64,000 nt of DNA. Source: CBDHDN01 sp965261585 (GTDB lineage: Bacteria > Pseudomonadota > Alphaproteobacteria > UBA6615). The translations under genes and the position numbers were made by a program. Below the pieces are notes generated by a model. It was not told the DNA's origin. It did no database searches and saw only the letters and a list, made by a program, of their open reading frames with translations. Within the stretch, counting starts at the first letter, position 1. Each line of letters begins with the position of its first letter. Shown piece after piece: positions 43,500 through 54,798 of this stretch. Location: assembly GCA_965261585.1 (NCBI GenBank), contig CBDHDN010000064.1, positions 124,001-188,000 on the forward strand. The letters are read 5' to 3'.

Positions 43500-44346
43500 C
43501 TAGCCCAGAAGATCATTCAGCAACGCCCCCAGCCTGACGCCAGCCTGTTTAAGCCGCAACTGCACCGTGGGCAGGTGGGTGGCAATGTACCCCCCGTTCA
43601 CGTCCACGGTTCTCTCCGGCTCGCCGCTGTCGAGCTGCTTGTTATGAGAGGCGTACCAACAGGCATCGGGCCGGGCGAGGCAGTATCCGACGCTGGTCGT
43701 GGTGGCGGTAGCGTACCGACTCGTTGGCCCAATCGATCGGCTCGGAGTGCAACCAAGCCGGCTTGTCGTCTGGCGATATCTCCGCGCTCAGCTCGGTCGC
43801 GATCAGCAACGCATCGTCCGACATGCTCTTTGTGAGAATGCACGTATCCCACACGGAATGAAGGCTGTTGCAGGACGTACCGCGCTCGCCAATGCGGTTG
43901 CCGCCGCGATCGTCACGGAAGCCCACGTGCATGGGCTGGTGGATATCTCCAACCCAGTGCCCGAGAAGCGCGTCGAGTTTCTGCTGGTCGGTCGCGTTCG
44001 GATCTACGAGCACGCCGGCATCAACGGCAATTGCGGTGACGACGCACCTTTCACTCAGCGGGCATGGGTCGCTCGCATCAAGGCCTCCGGCAGACCGCGG
44101 CAGATTGGCGAAGTGCTCGATGGCCCGCTTGCGCGGCTTGTCCGGCCAGTTGCACGAAGCCGCGAGGGTGTCGTAGCGGTCGTCGAGCTTGAGCAGCCGC
44201 TCGACCTGCCCTCGCGCGGTGTCGGTCAACTCCTCGAAAGCGATCTGGCAGATGGCCGTATGGCCGACTTCGCCCCAGGCATGCGCTGGCGCCGGCAAAA
44301 TGGAGATCGCGAGCGGGAACACTGCCACGTACAGAACGCGCCTCAC
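43500..44346 (-). pseudogene. S1/P1-type nuclease, frameshifted near the C-terminus
   Basis: Secreted zinc-dependent single-strand nuclease. Signal peptide MRRVLYVAVFPLAISILPAPAHA, then the mature N-terminus WGEVGHTAICQIA, whose Trp amine and His are zinc ligands; GHWVGDIHQPMHVGFRDDRGGN and NLHSVWD-like SLHSVWDTCI supply further ligands. After WANES an extra G (43716-43717) shifts the frame. In the corrected frame the protein continues YATATTTSVGYC to GGYIATHLPTVQLRLKQAG and stops at 43500. Repair gives about 281 residues, normal for the family. Confidence 0.85.
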
Positions 44347-44452
44347 CGTCAGTCTCCCAGTTGCCCTTGGCTCGCAGCCTACCAGCTAATGTATGGGTGC
44401 GGGTCTGTGGCCCTGGCTTGGTCAAAGGGACATGGCGGGCGAACATGTTGCC

Positions 44453-45493
44453 TCAATACACACTGAACAGGACGTCCTTGAATTTCTTGAACTCCTCGAG
44501 CACCCGTCCAGCCCCCAGCACCACACATGTCAGGGGGTCATCGGCAATGGACATCGGGAGCCCCGTAGCCTGGCGTAGCACGTAGTCCAGGTTGCCAAGC
44601 AGCGCACCGCCGCCGGTAAGCACGATGCCATGGTCAATAATGTCGGCGGCAAGCTCGGGCTTCGCGTTCTCGAGGGCCACCCTGACGGCGTCGATAATTG
44701 CGCTGATCGGCTCGGACAGGCTTTCGGCGATCTGACGCTCCGTCATCACCAATTCCTTGGGCACGCCGTTCCTCAGGTCGCGGCCCTTGATTTCCATCGT
44801 CGAGCCCTCGCCGTCCTCCGGCGGGCACGCCGCCCCGATCTCTTTCTTGATGCGCTCTGCACTGCCTTCGCCAACCAGGAGATTATGCTTGCGACCGAAG
44901 TAGCCGACTATGGCCTCGTCCATCCTGTCGCCGCCGACGCGAACCGAGCGGGAGTAGACGATACCGCCGAGCGACAGAATCGCGACCTCCGTCGTGCCGC
45001 CACCGATGTCGACCACCATCGAGCCAGTCGGCCCCATCACCGGCAGTCCGGCGCCGATCGCCGCCGCCATCGGCTCTTCCATGAGCCAGACCCGGCGAGC
45101 ACCCGCGTACTCGGTGGAATCCTGAATTGCCCGCCGCTCAACCGCCGTGGAGCCTAACGGCACGCAGACCACGATCTGGGGACCGGCGAAGCTGCGCCGA
45201 TTGAGGGCCTTGCGGATGAACTGCTTGATCATCTCCTCGGCAACTTCGAAGTCGGCGATCACGCCATCGCGCAGGGGCCGGATGGCCTGAATGTTGCCTG
45301 GCGTCCGGCCGAGCATCTGCTTGGCCTCGTTGCCGACGGCAAGGACCCTTTTGCGGCCTTTGGTCTCAACCATGGCCACGACCGACGGTTCATTGAGGAC
45401 GATGTTGCGGCCCTTCAAATAAATCAGCGTATTCGCGGTCCCAAGGTCGATGGCCATGTCGGCGGAGCGCAATCCCAGGATTCGCGAAAGCAT
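44453..45493 (-). CDS. mreB: Rod shape-determining protein MreB
   Basis: Actin-like ATPase that guides lateral wall synthesis, 346 residues. Phosphate 1 region MAIDLGTANTLIYLKG, connect/phosphate 2 MVVDIGGGTTEVAIL, adenosine loop GIVLTGGGALLGNL; membrane-binding N-terminal amphipathic segment MLSRILGL. Full length. No mreC or mreD follows (the next gene downstream is the frameshifted nuclease), so this is either a displaced mreB or a second copy. Confidence 0.95.
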   Translation of the reverse strand: MLSRILGLRSADMAIDLGTANTLIYLKGRNIVLNEPSVVAMVETKGRKRVLAVGNEAKQMLGRTPGNIQAIRPLRDGVIADFEVAEEMIKQFIRKALNRRSFAGPQIVVCVPLGSTAVERRAIQDSTEYAGARRVWLMEEPMAAAIGAGLPVMGPTGSMVVDIGGGTTEVAILSLGGIVYSRSVRVGGDRMDEAIVGYFGRKHNLLVGEGSAERIKKEIGAACPPEDGEGSTMEIKGRDLRNGVPKELVMTERQIAESLSEPISAIIDAVRVALENAKPELAADIIDHGIVLTGGGALLGNLDYVLRQATGLPMSIADDPLTCVVLGAGRVLEEFKKFKDVLFSVY

Positions 45494-46055
45494 GTCTTGT
45501 CACGCTGCCCTTGTAATTGCTTCGATCGGGGTCGCGCTCGCTAGCCGAGCGGATACTCGCGACGGTTCGCCCGCAATGGTTACGCGCGGCGCCCCCCAGG
45601 AGCAACATGCCTCGGGCAAAGACGACCGGCGATGACTGCGTGCTCCTTCTGCCGGACTCGCCGCGCACTGCTGCGCTCGGTGAGTACTGTGAATCCGTTC
45701 GTCGACGATCCGGCGCTGGCGGGGCTGGTTGGCGGCCTCCCCTAATCGTCTGCGGAAATACGTGCGCCGCCTTCGGGCTGGCAGCCGGCAGTATCAGATA
45801 GGCGAATCTGCCCTGCTGCCCGCGCGCGCGTGGAGGCGCGGATCGTGCAATTGCTAGGGGAGCCGGACGTCGGTCGCCGGATTGAAACTCTCATCGTGAT
45901 GAGATTTTGGAACACGTTGACGCCCGCGCCGGCAAGGCGGACCATGTCGGCGGTGCTCAATACACTCAATCGTAGGCGGAACCCCGCCCCGACATGGCGA
46001 GCTTCCTATGTCCGGGGTCAGGCCAGCCCATGTCCAGGGCTTCGGCCTAAACCCG
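45494..46055. other. Non-coding stretch upstream of mreB
   Basis: 562 bp between the mreB start and the IS1380 end. It should hold the mreB promoter, but I could not single out a convincing one. No open frame here has recognisable protein features. A short GCGCGCGCG run is near 45825. Probably remnant sequence left of the mobile cluster. Confidence 0.5.
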
Positions 46056-47689
46056 CATTACCCAGATGATCATGTAATTTGACGACACCGCACCCGGATT
46101 CTGCTATAAGAATCATACAGTTGGAGCAGATATGGATCAGCGGATATGGCACACCCGATGGGTGAATCGAAACAGGGGTGCCTTCGGGTCGATTTTGACC
46201 GTCGACTCAAGCTTGAGTTCCACGGGTCCAAGGTCACTACTGACGCCGGTTTGCTCGCCTATCGAGAGCTTGATGCCTCCGTTGAACTTACTGAGATGGT
46301 TGGCGATGTTCTTGCCGACAGTCGTACCGGCATGAATGGGCGGCATGGCATGGTCGGCCAGTTCCGCCAGTCCGTTTTCGGACGCCTTGGCGGCTACGAC
46401 GACGTGAACGATGCCGACCGGCTCAGCCTCGACCCGGTCATGCGGTGGATCGTCGGCGGCCATGCCGTCACTAAACAGGCGGCCTCGAGCAGTCAGATGG
46501 GGCGCTTCGAGACGGAGGTTCTGGCCACCGAGGAAAACCTCGCCGCGCTTGGTGATCTTTCCGGCCGATGGATCGACCGCGTTCATGACCGTTGCCCGCC
46601 GAAGAAGATCATTCTCGACATGGACAGCAGCGTCAGCCCAACCCACGGTGCTCAGGAAGGCTCGACCTACAACGGGCACTTCGGTTGCACCTGCTATCAT
46701 CCCCTGTTCCTGTTCAACCAGTTCGGCGATTTGGAACGGTGCGCCCTGCGTCCCGGCAACGTTCACAGCGCCGATGGCTGGCGCAAGGTGCTGGAGCCGG
46801 TAGTGGCACGCTACAAGGAAAGGGATTTGCGTCGGTATTTCCGGGGCGATGCGGCTTTCGCCTCACCGGACATCTATAAGTTTCTGGAAGACGAGGGCTT
46901 CCTGTACGCGATCCGTTTGCCGAAGAACCAAGTTCTTCTGGAAAGCATCTGCCATCTGCTCACGCGACCCGTTGGCCGTCCGCCAAACCATGTGCGGCGC
47001 CATTACGCCGGCTTCAGCTATCGGGCCAAAAGCTGGGATAAGGCCCGCCGCGTCGTCGCCAAGGTGGAGTGGCACCCCAGCGAGCTGTTTCCCCGGGTCG
47101 GGTTCATCGTCACCAACCTGTCGCGACCGGCCGAGCGGGTGACATTGTTCTACAATCAGCGGGGCAAAGCGGAGCAATGCATCAAGGAAGGCAAGAACGC
47201 GATCAAATGGACGAGGCTGTCGTGTCGCAGGTTCCGCGATAACGCCGTCCGGCTGCAGCTTCACGCCCTGGCCTACAATCTCGCCAACTTCATGCGGACG
47301 CTGGCTTTGCCGAAGGAGGTTGAGTACTGGTCGCTGACCACGCTGCGGGAGAAGTTGGTAAAGATCGGTGCCAAGGTGGTCAGCCATGGCCGCTACGTCA
47401 CGTTCCAATTGGCCGAGGTGGCGGTGCCGAGGGAGCTGTTCCGGAAAATCTTGAGCCTGATTGATGATCTGCGACCAAGACCCGCCCCGGCGTAGGCCGG
47501 GGAAATCGACGGCGAGGTGAAAACGACAGGAGGGGTGTGTCTGAATGGCGGCAAATCTGGCCAAATGGCCTTCCAACCGAGGGCTGATCTCCAAAATCAG
47601 GCCATCGGATGGCTGCAAAGGGAATACAGTTCCCTCGACGGTGGTACGGGGGTATGATCTCCGCAAACCTGGAAGTCATCTGGGTAATG
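46056..47689 (+). mobile_element. IS1380-type element, about 1634 bp
   Basis: Inverted terminal sequences CATTACCCAGATGA at 46056 and, on the other strand, at 47689. No clear target duplication was found (CCCG left, TCGG right). The right side abuts an IS1595 transposase remnant, so this IS may have inserted into that element. It is not closely related to the IS1380 remnant at 25080. Confidence 0.8.
46146..47495 (+). CDS. IS1380-family transposase
   Basis: 449 residues, intact. N-terminal strand/helix region KLEFHGSKVTTDAGLLAYRELD is the family hallmark. DDE residues: Asp in IILDMDSSVSPTHGAQEGS, Asp in RRYFRGDAAFASPDIY, Glu in YNQRGKAEQCIKEGKNAIKW. Probably active. A closely upstream ATG in another position is possible. 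Confidence 0.93.
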   Translation: MAHPMGESKQGCLRVDFDRRLKLEFHGSKVTTDAGLLAYRELDASVELTEMVGDVLADSRTGMNGRHGMVGQFRQSVFGRLGGYDDVNDADRLSLDPVMRWIVGGHAVTKQAASSSQMGRFETEVLATEENLAALGDLSGRWIDRVHDRCPPKKIILDMDSSVSPTHGAQEGSTYNGHFGCTCYHPLFLFNQFGDLERCALRPGNVHSADGWRKVLEPVVARYKERDLRRYFRGDAAFASPDIYKFLEDEGFLYAIRLPKNQVLLESICHLLTRPVGRPPNHVRRHYAGFSYRAKSWDKARRVVAKVEWHPSELFPRVGFIVTNLSRPAERVTLFYNQRGKAEQCIKEGKNAIKWTRLSCRRFRDNAVRLQLHALAYNLANFMRTLALPKEVEYWSLTTLREKLVKIGAKVVSHGRYVTFQLAEVAVPRELFRKILSLIDDLRPRPAPA

Positions 47690-48147
47690 TCGGCTTAAAC
47701 GCCTGTCCGATTTTCCGGGGCCACCTCAACATGGTGACAGCCCGTGTTGTTGACGAAACAGATGCCCAGACATTGCAGGGTTTCGTCGGTGATCATGCAG
47801 CCGAAGGCGCCACGGTTTACACCGACGATCACGGTGGATATCAGGGAATGCCTTTCGAGCACGAAACTGTGAAGCACAGCGTCGGCGAGTACGTCAACGG
47901 CATGGCGCACACCAACGGCATCGAGTCGTTCTGGTCGATGCTGAAACGCGCTCACAAGGGAACGTTCCACAAAATCAGCCCGAAGCATCTGCAACGCTAC
48001 GTCTCCGAATTCGCGGGCAAACACAACGTCCGCGACTCAGGAACGCTTGCGCAGATGCGGCACACCGTCGCTCGGCTGGTCGGGCGCAACCTTCTCTACC
48101 GCGACCTGATCGCCAGCAACGGGCTTTCGAACGCGAGCCGGTCGTAA
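47690..48147 (+). pseudogene. IS1595-family transposase, C-terminal remnant
   Basis: DDE_Tnp_IS1595 domain tail: VTARVVDETDAQTLQGF, TVYTDDHGGYQGM (Asp), HTNGIESFWSMLKRAHKGTFHKISPKHLQRYVSEF (Glu and Asn), ending LASNGLSNASRS-like. The N-terminal half is missing at the border of the IS1380 element. Confidence 0.85.
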
Positions 48148-48236
48148 CGGTTCGACACGGCGGAACAGCGCGCGCGCCAGCGTCTCGGGCGTCGCGCCAA
48201 CCAAATCCACCTTCGGATCAAGCTTCGGCATGTATT

Positions 48237-48358
48237 TCATGTTGCAGCCCTCCATTCGGCCATTGTGCGCCCGCCCTTGCTGCGATTACAGCCAGAGCAG
48301 AGCAGTTGCAGGTTGTCGGTATGATCGGTGCCGCCCTTTGACCGGGGCAGGATGTGCT
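48237..48358 (-). pseudogene. HNH endonuclease remnant
   Basis: Minus-strand fragment reading HILPRSKGGTDHTDNLQLLC then SGCNRSKGGRTMAEW, the classic H..N..H core with CxxC-type zinc cysteine spacing (LLCSGC). A stop precedes the first His, so the N-terminal part is lost at about 48358. Only about 40 residues survive. A short frame MKYMPKLDPKVDLVGATPE overlaps its stop and runs into the IS1595 remnant. Confidence 0.55.
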
Positions 48359-48644
48359 AAAGACTGTCGGGCACGTCCACTGGCCGTTGTGCCAGCCCCG
48401 CACGCCGGCGCCGGACGCTGGGCAGCACCGCTCTAGCAAAGCCGAACCAGTGGAGCACATCATGCCGAACATCAGCACCCTGCCGTCGCTGGAGTAGCAG
48501 CCACCCACGTCGCCGTGGGTCTTTGGGGGAGGAGAAGGAAAAATGGCAACCCCTGAAATCGTTGAACGCACCACCACCTGAGTCGGACCCGATTTCCTTG
48601 GACACAGAATTGGCTTAATCGAAGTGTCCAAGGAGGACCGGAAC

Positions 48645-49055
48645 ATGACCGATAATTTTGAGAAGAAAGTTGCTGTTGATGGGCCTGTGGTAAATGCGGG
48701 CGAGCTTGGCTCGTCCACGTTTTCCCCAGGCCAGGCTTTGCCGGCAGGCCCGCTGGGACTTGGCCAGCGATGGACGGTGGCGCGCAAGCGTGAGGTCGTT
48801 CTGCGGCTTTTGCGTGACGAGCCGGTGCAACTTCTGTCGCGCCAGTTGGGCGTAGAGATCTTCCGGCTCGAGCAGTGGCGTGAGAAAGCGATCGGCGGGA
48901 TCGACGCCTCGCTCAAGCAACGCAAGGGCGATCCGGTGCAGGCGGAACTGGATAGCGCCATGAAGCGGATCGGAGAGTTGACCATGCAGGTGGAACTGCT
49001 GGAGGCCAAGACGGAGACCTTCGGCCCTTTGGGGCGGCGGAGGTCGCGGCGATGA
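48645..49055 (+). CDS. IS3-like OrfA (copy C)
   Basis: 136 residues, identical to OrfA of the other copies; ATG behind AAGGAGG, HTH plus coiled coil, stop overlapping OrfB (ATGA). Confidence 0.92.
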   Translation: MTDNFEKKVAVDGPVVNAGELGSSTFSPGQALPAGPLGLGQRWTVARKREVVLRLLRDEPVQLLSRQLGVEIFRLEQWREKAIGGIDASLKQRKGDPVQAELDSAMKRIGELTMQVELLEAKTETFGPLGRRRSRR

Positions 49056-49957
49056 GTGCCGCCACCTCGCCCGGCACGGGTCTGGCCTACGGCCTGCGGC
49101 GGGTCTGCGCCGCCTGGGGCATGGCCCGCTCCTCGTTCTACGCCATGACCTCCGGCCAGCACGCCGAGCAGCCGCCGGCAAAGCGTCGGGGACCGAAGCC
49201 CGCGATCTCGGACCAGGCGCTGCTGGTGGCGATCGAAGCCGACCTGGAGGCATCGCCCTGGGAGGGCGAGGGCTACCGCAAGGTCTGGGCTCGGCTTCGG
49301 GTCTGTCGCGACATCCGGGTTGCCCGCAAGCGGGTGCTCCGCCTGATGCGCGAGAACAATCTGCTCTCGCCCCATCGCTGCCGCCGCCGTGGCGGCAATC
49401 CCCATGACGGTGAGATCATCACTCATGCCCCGAACCTCATGTGGGGCACCGATGGCGTTCGGGTGTTCACGGTGGACGACGGCTGGGGCTGGATCTTCAC
49501 CGCCGTCGAGCATTGGAACGCCGAGTGTGTCGGCTGGCATGTCTGCAAGCGCGGCGACCGCTTCGCCGCCCTGCAGCCGATCTCCATGGGGCTTGCCGGG
49601 CTGTATGGCTCGACCGCGGCCGGCGCGGCTCGGGGGCTGGCCTTGCGGATGGATCACGGCTCCCAGTATCTGTCGGACCACTTCACCAACCAGATCAAGT
49701 TCTGGGGCATCCAGCCGTCCTACGCCTTCGTCGCCGAGCCCCAGACCAACGGCGTCGCCGAGCGGTTCAATCGCACGCTGAAGGAACAGATCATCCATGG
49801 TCGCATCTACCGCAACATCGCGGAGCTGCGGGACGCCGTCCGCGACTTCGTCGAACTCTACAATGCCCAGTGGATCGTCGAAAAGAACGGCTACCTGAGC
49901 CCCGCTCAAGCTCGTCAGGCGTGGCACGCCGCGATCTCAATCAGGCCCGCCGCGTGA
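49052..49957 (+). CDS. IS3-like transposase OrfB (copy C)
   Basis: 301 residues with intact DDE residues (WGTDGV, MDHGSQ, NGVAERFNRT). Protein identical to copy A, so these two may represent the active master sequence. Confidence 0.95.
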   Translation: MSAATSPGTGLAYGLRRVCAAWGMARSSFYAMTSGQHAEQPPAKRRGPKPAISDQALLVAIEADLEASPWEGEGYRKVWARLRVCRDIRVARKRVLRLMRENNLLSPHRCRRRGGNPHDGEIITHAPNLMWGTDGVRVFTVDDGWGWIFTAVEHWNAECVGWHVCKRGDRFAALQPISMGLAGLYGSTAAGAARGLALRMDHGSQYLSDHFTNQIKFWGIQPSYAFVAEPQTNGVAERFNRTLKEQIIHGRIYRNIAELRDAVRDFVELYNAQWIVEKNGYLSPAQARQAWHAAISIRPAA

Positions 49958-49992
49958 GACAAACTTGTGTCCAAGGAACCGGGTGCGCTACA

Positions 49993-51673
<1,681 letters not shown>

Positions 51674-52035
51674 CGAATGCGCTCAGACGGATCTTCGGCG
51701 CGCAAGGGTGGGCGTGTCTGGCGCGGATCCATGGGATCACGGCACCGCAGGGCCGACGGGTAACGTCGGTCAAACTGCTTAACATCACGCTAGCGAACGA
51801 CTGTGGTAAGCCGCTGCCGCGGCAACCATGCGCCCTTGACCAGCACGCCGATTGCCACAAAAGCCCGATTTTCAAAGTTAACGGCATGTAAAAGCTCGAA
51901 TGCGAGACAAAATTAGCGAGAGAATTACGAATTGTTTCTAGACTTTCCAAGTTACAGCGACCCCGATGTCCCACATAGGTACTTTACACGTATTCGAGGT
52001 CGTCTGCGAAGTACTGTCACTGAGGATCCCAGGGC
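51674..52035. other. Divergent intergenic region between CHASE2 kinase and FecR-domain gene
   Basis: 362 bp with lower GC than the neighbours (AT-rich around 51,850-51,990: CAAAATTAGCGAGAGAATTACG). It should contain both promoters. I found no clear consensus sigma-70 pair or dyad that I would defend. A Shine-Dalgarno-like AGGATCCCAGGGC precedes the ATG at 52036. Confidence 0.5.
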
Positions 52036-53286
52036 ATGAGTATACGAACTTCTGCGACCGCTGCACTTCTGCTGTTGTTTCTCGTTGTCATTTCGGCCAC
52101 GCCGGGAAACCGAGCCTTCGCCAGTGAACAGCGGAATTGGGTCATCGTCGACACCGTTGGCCACGTGCGCCTGATGGGCCAGGTCCGGAGGTTGGAGCCC
52201 GGCGATGTTCTGCCGCCCAATCAGGCCCTGATCACCGAGGCGGGGGCACAGGCCACCCTGGTCCAAGGTGAGGACCTCATGGTGGTTTATGGGAACTCGA
52301 GGGTCGAGGTCCCGCAGGAGCCGGAGGGGTCGAGCGTGACGCGCATATTCCATCGGCTGGGCGAGGTCTTGTTCGACGTCACGCCGCGGGCCAGTCGCTC
52401 CTTTCAGGTAGAGAGCCCCCTTCTTATCGCCGGAATCAAGGGAACGCGCTTTTCGGTCATTGTTGATGATCAGGGCAGCCGGCTGTCGGTGATCGAAGGC
52501 CATGTCGAAGTGAGCTCGCGCGACTCGGAGGAGGCAACGAGCGTCACCACGGGCCTGACCGTCGCGGTCGCGTCGCCCGACGCCCCACCGCCGCCCGCGG
52601 AGCCCATGACGCCGGAGCTGGTGGCGGCGCTGGATCAGCGAAGCCAGGCGCTGGAGGCGGTGGATGACCAGGTGCGCGATCTCGAAGAGGCCACCGGCAC
52701 GTCAGTCGAGGAGCTCGAGCAAGCCGCCGTGGACCCGCAAGAGATTGACCTCGATGGGCTAACCGAACGCAACCTTCCGGAAGAATCTGAGCTGGTGGAC
52801 GACGTTGAGGACGACGCAGACGACGCCGATCAGGCTGCCTCCGACGCGGAAGCCGCCGCTCAACAGGAGGCGTCGGATGCCGAGTCGGCGGCGCGGCAGG
52901 CTGCGGCAGACGCAGAATCGGCCGCCGACACCAGTGGCAGCGACTCGGGAAGCGACACCAGCGGCGAGCTGGATACCCTCGACACAAGCCTGGGTGTGAC
53001 AAAGAACAGCTACACCAGCACGACCAGCGGCCTCGGCGGCGTCGGTTCCGGCGGTAACGGCGGCGGCAGTGTCTCGGGAAGCGACACCAGCGGCAGTGGT
53101 TCGGGTGGCGACTCCAGCGGCAGTGGCTCGGGAGGCGATTCGGGAGGCGATTCCAGCGATCAGGCCGCCTCCCACGCGGAAGCCGCCGCTCAACAGGAGG
53201 CGTCGGATGCCGAGTCGGCGGCACAGCAGGCTGCGTCAGATGCCGAATCGGCGGCGCAGCAGGCTGCGCCAGATGCAGAGCAGTGA
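52036..53286 (+). CDS. FecR-domain exported protein with Ala-rich and Gly/Ser-rich repeats
   Basis: 416 residues. Signal peptide MSIRTSATAALLLLFLVVISATPGNRAFA. A FecR domain follows (residues about 35-180): GHVRLMGQVRRLEPGDVL, QGEDLMVVYGNSRVEV, GEVLFDVTPRASRSFQVESPLLIAGIKGTRFSV. Then an acidic linker and two Ala-rich blocks with 11-residue periodicity (SDAEAAAQQEA, SDAESAAQQAA), likely helical, separated by Gly/Ser-rich SGSGSGGD stretches. FecR proteins next to CHASE2 sensors occur together in many genomes; here the partner is divergent at 51673. A cell-surface or periplasmic role is likely; no TonB or sigma factor gene is nearby. Confidence 0.88.
   Translation: MSIRTSATAALLLLFLVVISATPGNRAFASEQRNWVIVDTVGHVRLMGQVRRLEPGDVLPPNQALITEAGAQATLVQGEDLMVVYGNSRVEVPQEPEGSSVTRIFHRLGEVLFDVTPRASRSFQVESPLLIAGIKGTRFSVIVDDQGSRLSVIEGHVEVSSRDSEEATSVTTGLTVAVASPDAPPPPAEPMTPELVAALDQRSQALEAVDDQVRDLEEATGTSVEELEQAAVDPQEIDLDGLTERNLPEESELVDDVEDDADDADQAASDAEAAAQQEASDAESAARQAAADAESAADTSGSDSGSDTSGELDTLDTSLGVTKNSYTSTTSGLGGVGSGGNGGGSVSGSDTSGSGSGGDSSGSGSGGDSGGDSSDQAASHAEAAAQQEASDAESAAQQAASDAESAAQQAAPDAEQ
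52828..52904 (+). repeat. Direct repeat copy 1 in FecR-domain gene
   Basis: About 77 bp encoding DQAASDAEAAAQQEASDAES, matched at 53158-53234 with only a few base differences. Both keep frame. An internal duplication within the gene. Confidence 0.85.
53158..53234 (+). repeat. Direct repeat copy 2 in FecR-domain gene
   Basis: Second copy of the 77-bp block, 330 bp (110 codons) downstream of the first, followed by further shorter SDAESAAQQAA units. Confidence 0.85.
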
Positions 53287-53534
53287 CACGGGGCCGGTGG
53301 CGATGAGTCGCAGCGAGTGGCCGATGCCGGCGCTTCGCTCAGATCGCGAAATCGATTTGGGTGTCCGCAAAAATCTGTGCTCGGCGCAAGACTGCTTTGA
53401 CTTCTGCAATGGTCAAGATCGGTATTTCACCGAGTTCGTTACGGTTGACCGATCCCGACCCACCACCCACGAGATCGTATGCTCTGGGTGGCCGGGTGGG
53501 GGAGTGGGCTGGAGCCGAATAAACGAGAAACGCC

Positions 53535-54710
53535 TTAGCCCCGCTCGACGCACATGGCGATGCCCATGCCGCCGCCGATGCACAGGGTCGCGAGGCCACG
53601 CTTGGCGTCGCGGCGCTGCATCTCGTGCAGCAACGTCACGAGAATGCGCGCGCCCGAGGCGCCGACGGGATGGCCGAGCGCAATGGCGCCGCCATTGACG
53701 TTCACAGCGTCAGTGTCCCAGCCCATGTCCTTGTTGACCGCGATCGCCTGCGCCGCGAAGGCCTCGTTGGCCTCGATCCGGTCGAGGTCGCCCGGCTTCC
53801 AGCCGGCCTTCTCCAAGGCCTTGCGGCTGGCCGGGATCGGGCCCGAGCCCATGACCGCGGGATCGACGCCGGCGGTCGCCCACGAAGCGATGCGGGCCAG
53901 CGGCGTGAGCCCGCGCTTGGCGGCCGTGTCGGCGCTCATCAGCACGAGCGCCGCGGCACCGTCGTTGATGCCCGAGGCATTGCCCGCGGTGACCGAGCCG
54001 TCCTTGTCGAAGGCCGGGCGCAGCTTCGCCAGGGTCTCCGCCGTCGTGCCGGCGCGCGGGTACTCGTCGACGGCGACGACTTGATCGCCCTTGCGCGTCT
54101 TGATCGTGACCGGGACGATCTCGTCGGCGAAGCGGCCGGCGCCCTGGGCGGCCGCCGCCTTCGCTTGCGAGCCGGCGGCGAACGCGTCCTGTTCCTCACG
54201 GGTGATCTGCCAGCGCTCGGCCACGTTCTCGGCCGTCGTGCCCATGTGATAGCCCATCAGCGCGCACCACAGGCCGTCCTTGATCATCGTGTCGACGAGG
54301 TGCACGTCGCCCATCTTGGCGCCGTCGCGCAGGTGCGCGGCGTGCGGGGCGCGGCTCATGCTCTCCTGGCCGCCGGCGACGACGACGTCGCTGTCGCCCA
54401 GCTTGATCGCCTGATAGCCCTGGGCGACGGTGCGCAGGCCCGAGCCGCAGACCTGGTTGACCAGATAGGCCGTGCGGTCGTGCGGGATACCGGCCGCCAG
54501 CAGCGCCTGGCGGGCCGGGTTCATGCCGGCCCCCGCGGTGAGGATCTGGCCCAGCACGACCTCGTCGACGGCGTCCGCCTCGACCTCGGCGCGGCCCAGG
54601 GCCTCCTTGATCACCAGGGCGCCGAGCTCGGATGCCGGGACGCTGGCGAGGGCGCCGTTGAACGCCCCAATCGGGGTGCGCGCGGCACCGACAATTACGA
54701 CATCGGTCAT
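53535..54710 (-). CDS. phaA: Acetyl-CoA acetyltransferase (beta-ketothiolase)
   Basis: Condenses two acetyl-CoA to acetoacetyl-CoA, first step of polyhydroxybutyrate synthesis. 391 residues, normal for biosynthetic thiolase. Active-site Cys in NQVCGSGLRTV near residue 89; His and Cys in VNVNGGAIALGHPVGASGAR (about 346) and ATLCIGGGMGIA (about 377). Could equally be AtoB, but the neighbouring PhaC-like, PhaE-like and phaR genes favour PHA metabolism. 88 bp downstream of the PhaC-like gene, same strand. Confidence 0.95.
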   Translation of the reverse strand: MTDVVIVGAARTPIGAFNGALASVPASELGALVIKEALGRAEVEADAVDEVVLGQILTAGAGMNPARQALLAAGIPHDRTAYLVNQVCGSGLRTVAQGYQAIKLGDSDVVVAGGQESMSRAPHAAHLRDGAKMGDVHLVDTMIKDGLWCALMGYHMGTTAENVAERWQITREEQDAFAAGSQAKAAAAQGAGRFADEIVPVTIKTRKGDQVVAVDEYPRAGTTAETLAKLRPAFDKDGSVTAGNASGINDGAAALVLMSADTAAKRGLTPLARIASWATAGVDPAVMGSGPIPASRKALEKAGWKPGDLDRIEANEAFAAQAIAVNKDMGWDTDAVNVNGGAIALGHPVGASGARILVTLLHEMQRRDAKRGLATLCIGGGMGIAMCVERG

Positions 54711-54798
54711 GGGAGTGATGCTCCTCCAGCAAGGGAATTGGGGGCCCGCGCAACGATATAGTTGGGGCGGCGGTCGTGTCCAGGCGCACTCCCGAGCG

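Larger units (their letters stand above)
48579..49992 (+). mobile_element. IS3-like element copy C, 1414 bp, flanks do not match
   Basis: Ends identical to the other copies. Left 14 bp (AACGCACCACCACC) and right 14 bp (GAAATACTCGCCCT) differ, so it sits at a rearrangement junction: unassigned DNA on the left, a truncated sensor kinase on the right. Its proteins are identical to those of copy A. Confidence 0.94.

Noticed and set aside
53287..53534. A small gene between the FecR-domain gene and phaA
   Set aside because: Frames here lack a ribosome binding site and recognisable motifs; the gap is under 300 bp and is treated as non-coding.
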